Below are positions 48,509 to 64,000 of a stretch of 64,000 nucleotides of DNA, piece after piece. Location of the stretch: NCBI GenBank assembly GCA_017562135.1, contig QEYB01000368.1:1426001-1490000 (forward strand). Direction: 5' to 3'. A program made the position numbers and the translations under genes. The notes under the pieces are model-generated. The model searched no databases, was not told the DNA's origin, and saw only the letters and a program-made list of their open reading frames with translations. Source of the stretch: Dipylidium caninum (taxonomy: Eukaryota; Platyhelminthes; Cestoda; Cyclophyllidea; Dipylidiidae). Within the stretch, counting starts at the first letter, position 1; every line of letters begins with the position of its first letter.

Positions 48509-49821
48509 TCGGCTAATTATAGGCGGTGGGGCATGACGCGCAGACGGGGGCGAGGGGGGTGGGGCGGCGGGGAGCGGATGACTAATGCCATTAATGCCAC
48601 TACTTCCACTCGCTGAACCGAAAAGGGCAGCGGTTGCAGCAGCGAGCTACCGGACTCAAAGTCAAGCACAATATGGCAGCCATGACACCTATCTCAACTG
48701 CTCCAAATTCGTGGTACGACTTCACTGCCTACTCTGCTTCCTCGCATAAGATCATCACTCTTTCGACCACATTAAAGAACTTCTTTGCCGAACCGTAGCT
48801 ACAGCGTGAGATTTTACTGAGAAAGCTCATTAGATGTCTTAGCAGAGACGCTGACTGAAGTACCAAATGAGATTATTGTAAACGCGAATATTCTCACGAT
48901 CACACATTACTTTCCCCATCATGAAACAGTCCATACTGAGACCCACCTTTGTCGCAATCCTGAGTCTATGTATGGTGCCACATTCCCATCAAGCATTACA
49001 ATTACTGTCACTGCCTAATGATGACGCAAAGTCTGCTCAAACCTATTAAAATGTATGGTAAACCCGGTTACCCGGAAATCGTCAATAGTAAAACGATACC
49101 TCAAGCTCCTACACTTTACAGCCTCTTCGGGAGGGTCTTGATCGCCCATCACAGCGCCATAGGGAAGAACCTTCGACTTGAGACCGTTTGTGGGCTACCA
49201 CCAACATCTATTCACTACAGAATCAGTGTTTGGCACTAAACAAGTGTACCCGAAACTTGTTATATTCAAAGGCGCGAGTGCTGTGAAACCTTAAGAGTAG
49301 CAATTAGGCGTCCAATGCGCAACTAAGACGTTATATGGATGCCTTGGGCGGAAGATAAATAAGCAAGGGGCCGTAAACCCTGTCGTTGAGACAGCCTGAC
49401 AACTCATTGTGTTCCTGACTGGAATCAGAACGAAGAATACTACTATGAGCGCATAAGTAACATAGTAGTAGCCTTAAACAACAACAAACCCTGAAACCTG
49501 ACCAATACCTATGCTTCAAAAGCGAGTGCTCCCAAGACAATAAAGAAATGCGTTTTGAAAGCCAAATTATGGTTAAACTTGTTCCATAGAATATGACAGA
49601 ATGAGTTTATCGACAACGCCTGCGAGTCAAGATCAATGCTAACCCGTTGGATACGAATTGGCCGGAGTTTTTGTGCAACTGACGACACTGCAAAACCACC
49701 TTCATGTCAGAAATGAATTTCACAGTAGCGCTAATCACAAATTTGATTGGTATTAACACTGAAGTAATTTAATGTGGGTGGAGTGCATGCACTTAAACTA
49801 TAGGTGGTTAAAAAATAATAC

Positions 49822-51499
49822 TCAAGGGCGGAGAGAGTTGGGGCGGCAGGGAGGAAAAGATGAGCGACCCAAACTCCTTAGTGCTTCCAACAGGCACTGG
49901 GAGGTAAGACGCCTCGCAAACAGCCCAAGATAAGCACCACGACCAGTTCTGACCCCTTTCACCTTGAAGGAAAAAAACGTACAAACGCCTAAGAAACTTG
50001 GTATGAAAAAGTATAGGGTGAGGCAATAGAAATGGTCAACTTCGTTCCCTACATAAAATTAAAATAATAGAAACATGATTAAGGTGGTAAAGGTGCCCAC
50101 AAAGGATTCCACCATTGATGGCTGTCTGGAAGACAGTGCGAGTATAAAAGATTAAATAAATCGTACCGATATCTCATCCCCCACGGGCGATTTTGGGGCA
50201 TTCGTCAGCGAGGGATGCCGATCTGAGGATGTTATGATCTCGATAGGCTCTGTAACTGAATCGGCGATTTTATGGATACGGCACATACGACTTTGGGCAG
50301 ACTGTAAAGCCTAAGGATCCAGAATCAGAAAATACATAATTTAAAAAAAACCTCACATTCCAATTTATGTTATGACAAAAACAAACTAAACCAGCTTGTT
50401 CGCCATTATTTTTTTCAGATATCACTAAATGCTAAATTCCCCGTTATGGTAGCAAAGAGAAATAAGGGGCATTTAAACAAACCAAGTATATACCTCTCGT
50501 ATAACTTGGGAGGCTATATCCTTCGCAAAAGAGGTGACCAGAGAACTATGGGATGATAGGATCGAGGGTGGTATTTTGGGGCCCGAGGTGGGTAAAGGGG
50601 TAGGGGTTCCGCAAATTAGAGCTTGTTCGAAGTGTGGAGCGATGGAGCAAAAAGACCCAAGTTCTCTAAGGTCAGGACTACAGGGTTTGTCTCTAAAATG
50701 GACACGCGTGATTGGAGTTAGTGTACGCTTGAACACGAAAAATTAAATCAAATATCTAATTCCGTTAGATCTCTACTAGAAAACGGTGAAAAAATCTTTT
50801 AGTCTCCTAAACTTTTCATGGCAATGCAACCGAAGTCTAACTCAGGAAACAATATTTTTACATAGAGCAATCTTACCATACAGAAGGTACTCAATATGAT
50901 TTAAAAGAGCCACAACACAATGATAACTAGAACCACATAAGGGAAGAATAAAAATATTACTTGTTTTTGTGGATAACATTAATCTGGGTGAGCGGATGGT
51001 AACTTAAACAGGATCTGAGGGACAATAGCGCACCTCGGAAGTGGTTGAGACCCGGTAATTTGCTGGCGCTGTTGAGGTTGATTGTGTCCTAGTTCGGTGT
51101 GCCTGGACATGAATCCGGTTTTAGGTGGAGAATCGAAAAGATCCCACAAGATGGTGCGGGACAGAATATCAGCAAAGTCACTTATGTGGCGCCACTCGTG
51201 CGAAGTCGTCCGGCACCGGGGGGTGACCGCATGCATAATTAGGCCTGTGGAGTTTCACGAATTATGAAGTGCGGAAAGATCAAGTATTGACACTGATTAA
51301 ATAAATCGATATAAACGATAAATCCTCAATCGTCATAGTGAATATAACTTGCCAGAAACTTCTGTTAAATGAGCGAAATGCAAGGAAATCTTTGTTTTGG
51401 AACACTTTACAGAAATCTAGAAGGAGTGGACTAAACGCAGAGCGTAGACAGCAATTTGTGGCAATTGGTAAGATTGCGCAGACAGACTCAGAAAAGCCA
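49822..51499 (-). CDS. Multi-exon gene with two AKAP-like helices
   Basis: Five exons join without a phase conflict: 51499-51411 (least sure), 51244-51034, 50692-50494, 50301-50167, 49962-49822 (stop). Each has a fair acceptor (CTCCACAG, CATTTTAG, CTTTACAG, CCTTCAAG) and donor. Two segments fit the amphipathic pattern of PKA regulatory-subunit anchoring helices: ISDFADILSRTILWDL in the second exon and VTSFAKDIASQVIRES crossing the third/fourth junction, with hydrophobic residues at the alternating 3-4 spacing. This suggests an A-kinase anchoring protein, perhaps of SPHKAP/AKAP11 kind, but I cannot align the rest to a family. The ending RTGRGAYLGLFARRL is basic. The 5' end is not found; it is divergent from PRPF40. 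Confidence 0.55.
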
Positions 51500-52440
51500 C
51501 TATAACCCAAAGTTAAGATAATTTATGCATCACTAAAAAGTCTGGTTGGTAGATCAACGGAAGACTTTAAGACGGCGAAAGCCCTGGGCGGTTATGGAAG
51601 CAATGCTCAACTCAAAAGAAAGTTCTCATCAGCACAACGTTGCGTGAGAGGCTGCAAGGGATATCTCGAGTTACCAAAGGTTTGAATTGCGCAAAATTCG
51701 ACCAATCCTCTCCAACCCGCGGCAACTGTTGCTTATCAACGAACAACTTGCCATGTCCGACTCAAATCCAATGATAAATACAAAAGAAAAGGGAAATAAT
51801 GTTGAGATCGTCCCAAAGCCCCACGGGAAGCTGCATCCCGGGGGACAAATAGCGCTTATTCATCAGCAATAGTAAAAAATAAACAAGTGCTAGTCTAATT
51901 TCACTAACATCTCTGACCGTTGAAAGCAAACAAAATTCCACGAGATAGTTTTTACATTGATTAATCAGTAAACGCGAGCAAGGCTATCAAAGGTTTAAAA
52001 CTGGTGGCGAAAGCCACAGGGTTTAAGCGCCACCCGCTAAGGAGTCGGCCAGGAGAAACCGGGCTGACCGGGACCAATCTAAGCTCGCGTGATATGGCTG
52101 CTACAACCCTTAGATAACGATAGATAGATAACGATAGTAATCACTGGGACATTATTAGGCCCGGCAACAAATAAAAATTAATTATAACGGCTGGCAAAAA
52201 TTATGAGTTATGGCCATTATCACATTCATAAACTATTTAAAACTTTCACAAATCATGCTTTTTGCATACATTGGCTTTATCTAGTGCAGTAGTGATAGTC
52301 TAGTCGTTACACAACGCATTATGTGACAGCGCCGAACATTTCGAACAAAGATGAGATTTGAACTGCGGTCTATGTAGCATTCGCACTGTGGAATTATGTT
52401 TGTAAATGCTTCTTTAACAAACATGTTTACAAACTGAGCT
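51500..52440. other. Spacer between divergent genes, no supported gene
   Basis: AT-rich DNA between the 5' part of the AKAP-like gene and PRPF40. A plus-strand frame of about 80 codons ends at 51872 (tail KPHGKLHPGGQIALIHQQ) and looks protein-like, but it is unrecognised and unspliced. A GATA-repeat patch lies near 52117-52137. Missing 5' exons of the minus-strand gene should be here. Confidence 0.4.
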
Positions 52441-52447
52441 TTCTTAC

Positions 52448-52464
52448 CAGTATTTTACTGGTCA
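52448..52464. repeat. Inverted repeat in the PRPF40 5' region
   Basis: ACCAGTA, three T residues and TACTGGT form a perfect 7-bp inverted repeat. It is followed closely by CACG-GCAT-CGTG and by an ATTGG box near 52480. All lie within 80 bp upstream of the PRPF40 ATG, so they may be promoter or 5' UTR structure. Confidence 0.45.
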
Positions 52465-52526
52465 CGGCATCGTGACTTATTGGTTAGTGGACCGCTATTT
52501 CGTTGTCTATCTGCGTCCAGCTGAAG

Positions 52527-55391
<2,865 letters not shown>

Positions 55392-55877
55392 TAGAAACTG
55401 TCCTGTAAATCAGACATCCACTTTCGTTGTTCTACTGATTTTTTAATGCTTCTAATGTTAGTTACGGGGCTACAGACGCCGTTCCTTTTTGGGCTTAAGA
55501 ATTGTCACCCCTTTCCAGCAAAAAAGTGGAACCCAGGTGCACATGAATGGCTAGGACGCAACGTGCAGAGATCCACGGGAAGAAAAAGTTTGTTATTTAT
55601 ATAGGAGCTTCTCAGTTTACAAGTTATCCGGCCATCCAACCTTGGTGACTAGTACGAATATTATTGCCAAGGCTTAAAAATGTAGAAGCTAGTGGCGAAT
55701 AGCAAGTAGGACAAGCGGCACTTGTCGGTAGTAGGTTTGTATGCGTTACCACGTCCCAATCTGTGGCATCTTTTGAACAAATCACTTGGAGTAAAAAGTA
55801 AGTCCATCTAGGATTTGACGTTGTTGCATGGATGGTTAAAGAAGGGAGGGTAGGTGTACGCACACTCCAAGTGAGAC

Positions 55878-57736
55878 TCAGACACCAGGAGGTGGGGGAC
55901 AGCCAGGAGGGTAGAGAGAGTGTTCATGGCTAGCCGAAGAAGGTGCGATCGTGGCGTCGAGAGTGCTAGGAGTTGTAACTCCACCACCAAGGAGGCGTAG
56001 CGATTCCTGGATGTTGGCGCTTGAGGTAGAGTGCAAACTGGCGATCGGGTCGTCGGCAGGATCAAGGAGGCAGGTCGCATAAGCGTAACTCGCGTACTCG
56101 TCCTTCTCGGCGCGCAATGCAGCTAATTGGGCGGCCACTCGGGCACCTGCCGCACGCGCTGCCTCCTGCTCGCGAACCGCACGGAAGGCCGCTTGCTGCG
56201 CCGCCTCTAGCCGCAGTTTATGAGCCTTAGCTTGCTGAGCACGAACCAAATCATTGGCCAGAATGTAACGATGCGATTCTGCTGACCAGTAGTAGTAGGT
56301 GCGTCGCACCGCATCATAGAAGTATCCCGTGCGCGAGTCATAGTGCAATTCAGTCTCGGGGTCGTAGTATAAGCCAGTAGCTTCTTCATATTGTAAACGA
56401 CCTGACTCTGGCGGCGTGGCCAGGCGGCGGTGAGTGCGGATTTCTTCAACGACCTCTGATTCGTTCTTGTTCTGGGAAATTGCGTAACAGGTTAGAGCAG
56501 CTTGATAAATGCTGCCTGGAGGTGCCATGTCTGCCACATTATCGGCACGATGAATAAAGCAAATTCGCGAACTTGAACCCGTATCAGGTAGGTTTGGCAA
56601 AGGTGGTAAAACGGATTTTTCGTCATCCAAGTTCTTTTGTGAGCGCGTATCTAAGTCGCGTTTATAGAGCATACGACTGACGGCAGGAGAAGCAATCATA
56701 ACTTCACCCCCCACCCAGTTCCAGAGACCCCAGTCGATGTCGATTGGCGGAGGTTGAACCGAACGTTTGTAAGCAGCGTTCTGGTAAGCACAAAAATCAA
56801 GCATTTCTGGAGCCCAGAGCTAAAGAAAAGTAAAAGGTATGTACCGGGAAAAATTGAAAAATTGTACGATGAAATTGACGTACCGATGCACAACCTCGTT
56901 TGAAGGAAAGAAATGAGGGAAAATAACTATCACAGTCCCATAATACAGGCCACTTCAGATGTTTTAACAAATGCCTACTCCAGTCGCGAACAACAGATTC
57001 GGGACCCCACGTTAAGACAACAAATCCAACGTTTAGCTGATAAAAATCGGCCTAAAAACGTTTGGCAAAATTAAACTTAGCGGAGACAATTTCAAAGCAA
57101 AGGTTAAAGACGTTAAATTAAATAAGTAGGTATAGTATACAAGTACGAAAATGTAAAGCCTACCGTAACTTTTGAAATTTCCGAAGACCTACACCGCGCA
57201 GCCGTGTCTGGCAAATAAGCCGGTTGAAATATTAAAAGTGTACTGGTAAACCGTGACAATATCCGTAGAAGATTACATTCCTCAAAACTGCTGCAATCGA
57301 TCAGATGCGGTGTGGAAAGTTCAATATAATCACCAACTCCTTTTACGGAATTAAGAGAAGTCTGAGGGGCAGCATTCATAATATCATTGTCCAGGTTGGA
57401 CAGAAAACATCTCCAACATTCCTCTGTTTCTTCGATTGCCTCCTGAGCATCGACCATATCATCGAGATCGCTTGATCGCTGGAAGAGCCGGGTAAGCGCC
57501 ATGCGGGATTTAATCTTCAATTTTGAATACATATCGATGTAAAATTCCAAACCGCGAAAAAGAGAAGGGGCTGTTTTCTCAGCAAAAAGTTTTGCATTAA
57601 CTTGAGCCTTTCGCCTCGCACCCTGGAGCATATCGTCAAGTTCACGGGCGCAATGACGTACAGCCACGATTATACTCCTCTCCTCCTCATTAGGTTCGCG
57701 AGGCGGAGGTCGGCGGCGACTACGAGACATTTTCAT
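55878..57736 (-). CDS. OCRE-domain protein, probable splicing or RNA-processing factor
   Basis: Two exons: 57736-57164 (ATGAAAATGTC start, donor ACG|GTAGGC) and 56819-55878 (acceptor TTTCTTTAG), phase 0, about 504 residues. The second exon holds an OCRE aromatic octamer repeat: YEEATGLYYD, ETELHYD, RTGYFYDAVRRTYYYW, as in RBM5/RBM10 and AGGF1, where it binds Sm-protein tails or other splicing partners. After it comes a predicted alanine/arginine-rich helix (AAQQAAFRAVREQEAARAAGARV). The N-terminus starts with a basic SRSRRRPPPREP segment and a helical domain I do not recognise. No RRM, zinc finger, FHA or G-patch is seen, so it is not a full RBM5/10 or AGGF1. It converges on PRPF40, with about 490 bp between stops. 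Confidence 0.7.
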
Positions 57737-57739
57737 ATA

Positions 57740-58926
57740 TCCGGTAATAGATTGTAAGTACTTATGGTCGCTTCGACTGAAAGACCACAGAAGTGCAGAG
57801 ACAAGAGAGATCAGGCTAAAGAAAGTGGAGAGGACTCAAAATATATACCCTGAGAGTTACAAATAACGAGAACATGAATCCACAAATATCAACGACATCA
57901 CAAGATACTTAATTGTCGCCAACGAAATAATCGCCTCGTTATACGAGACAGAAGGTTTAGCAACCAAGAGATTGGTTGGCAAGATGAAAATAATGCAGAC
58001 AATACAGACGGAATAATAACGAATGAAAAGCCAAAGGTAAAGTTTTACATAGTCGTGAGGGATGACAAGAGGACAAATGCAGTGATATTATATGAATAAG
58101 TAGGAAGGAGGCCATCAAATACGCCAGAGACGGAACAAAAAGTACCAAGGGAAAAATAACGTGCTACGAAAAGCGCTCACATCCAGCAAAATAAATAAAC
58201 AAATTTACCCTCTCCGGGAAGATCTATCAAAGTTTGAGCTGTGAAAAATTTTTACAGATATCTTACACTAAAAATGAGCAAATGCGATTAGTTTCCGTTC
58301 TGGTCAGTAAGATATACCAGGGAAGAATGGTCGAAATGTACTGGTTGGCAGTAGCAAAAAGGCCAAAATTATAGTCCGAAGTAATAATGTAGTTCAAGCA
58401 ATGAAACTTTGGCGAGTTTTAGAAGGACCGCTAAGCATATTGAGTAGGTGTGACTTGCTCTACCAAGTACATATCGAGCGGATGGACATTTAGTGCAGAG
58501 ACGCTATGTGTTTTAAAAATAGAAGATTAAAGGTTAATTTGACAACGTATGTGGTAGGTGATTTTCTAATAGATTAGGAATTGATACGATGGAATATTTC
58601 CCGCACGAACATCGTAGAAGTCGTAATCGCCGGCGTTTTGTCAAAGGTTAATACCTCTTTCCCAAAATTAAATAAAGTGCCTCTCCTATAGTCGTTAAAG
58701 TTTATTAGAGGCTTATTTTCCATTACCACGCAGAAACTTCCGAGCTAACGTAATATGTTACGGATACAAAGCAAGACATGTAAAAAGTTTATTTATTGGG
58801 AGTGGTAAATTACAATTTCTTGCGACTGCTTACTATCAGCCACATAATGTTGTTTTGTTTTAAATAGCTAAAAAAACTTCTTTTGACCCATAACTAATTT
58901 CATGCGCAAGCTTGATTTTTCTCCTA
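57740..58926. other. Divergent intergenic spacer
   Basis: AT-rich DNA between the start codons of the minus-strand OCRE gene and the plus-strand CaMK1 gene. It should contain both promoters. No clear TATA or CCAAT pair was found. An AATAAA at about 58670 (+) is not tied to any gene I see. Confidence 0.45.
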
Positions 58927-63923
<4,997 letters not shown>

Positions 63924-64000
63924 ACGAACGGCGACATCCTCTCCTCCATCTCCTGTCCCCCCACCGGCCGGATAACTAGGCTCGGGTGGCGTGGTCACCG

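Larger units (their letters stand above)
38620..49820. other. 11-kb span without a recognised gene
   Basis: No recognised family and no exon chain. AT-rich at 38.6-40.5 kb, then GC-rich with CpG-dense islands near 40.75-41.25, 43.15-43.50, 44.98-45.10, 45.45-45.85 and 48.40-48.56 kb. The GC blocks open many overlapping frames of 100-200 codons on both strands. Minus-strand frames at 47.1-47.5 and 48.0-48.5 kb look the most protein-like, but I could not join them. The start lies just upstream of the homeobox gene and may hold its regulatory DNA. Confidence 0.4.

Noticed and set aside
51980..52110. Locally GC-rich block resembling an RNA gene or mobile-element piece
   Set aside because: No cloverleaf, no B-box, no terminal repeats or target duplication that I could verify.

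Overview
The window is animal nuclear DNA: split genes with GT-AG introns, vertebrate-recognisable protein families and long non-coding spans, with no bacterial operons. Several introns are only 33-38 bp and lie beside introns of 1-3 kb. That mixture is known from parasitic flatworms, and together with the compact 3' ends it makes a platyhelminth, perhaps a cestode, my best guess. This is inference; nothing in the window names the species.

Layout. 1-4.8 kb: no firm gene, simple repeats and one possible secreted-peptide ORF. 4.8-5.5 kb (+): an intronless ORF equal to the MIF4G (CAF1-binding) domain of CNOT1. 7.0-7.7 kb (-): an unrecognised two-exon gene with a CCAAT-bearing GC-rich island behind it. 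9.8-15.7 kb (-): a TBC1D30-type Rab GAP. 16.6-17.4 kb (-): Mediator subunit MED20. 19.3-22.7 kb (-): a TRIM E3 ligase (RING, two B-boxes, coiled coil). 22.8-31 kb: no gene recognised. 31.0-38.6 kb (-): a PRD-class homeobox gene of Prop1/UNC-42 type. 38.6-49.8 kb: about 11 kb without a recognisable gene, with GC-rich islands. 49.8-51.5 kb (-): several phase-consistent exons with two possible PKA-anchoring helices. 52.5-55.4 kb (+): PRPF40 splicing factor. 55.9-57.7 kb (-): an OCRE-domain protein. 58.9-63.9 kb (+): a complete CaM kinase I gene.

The genes are not a pathway cluster; they are neighbours. Two themes recur. PRPF40 and the convergent OCRE gene both point to pre-mRNA splicing. CaMK1 and the AKAP-like gene both point to second-messenger signalling. 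The most notable items are the stand-alone CNOT1 MIF4G gene, the 33-38 bp introns, and apparent reading-frame breaks inside two otherwise intact genes (the Prop-like homeobox gene at its polyglutamine tract and PRPF40 in its first WW domain).

Exon borders were read by eye from splice signals, reading phase and remembered family sequences. No alignment or search was run.
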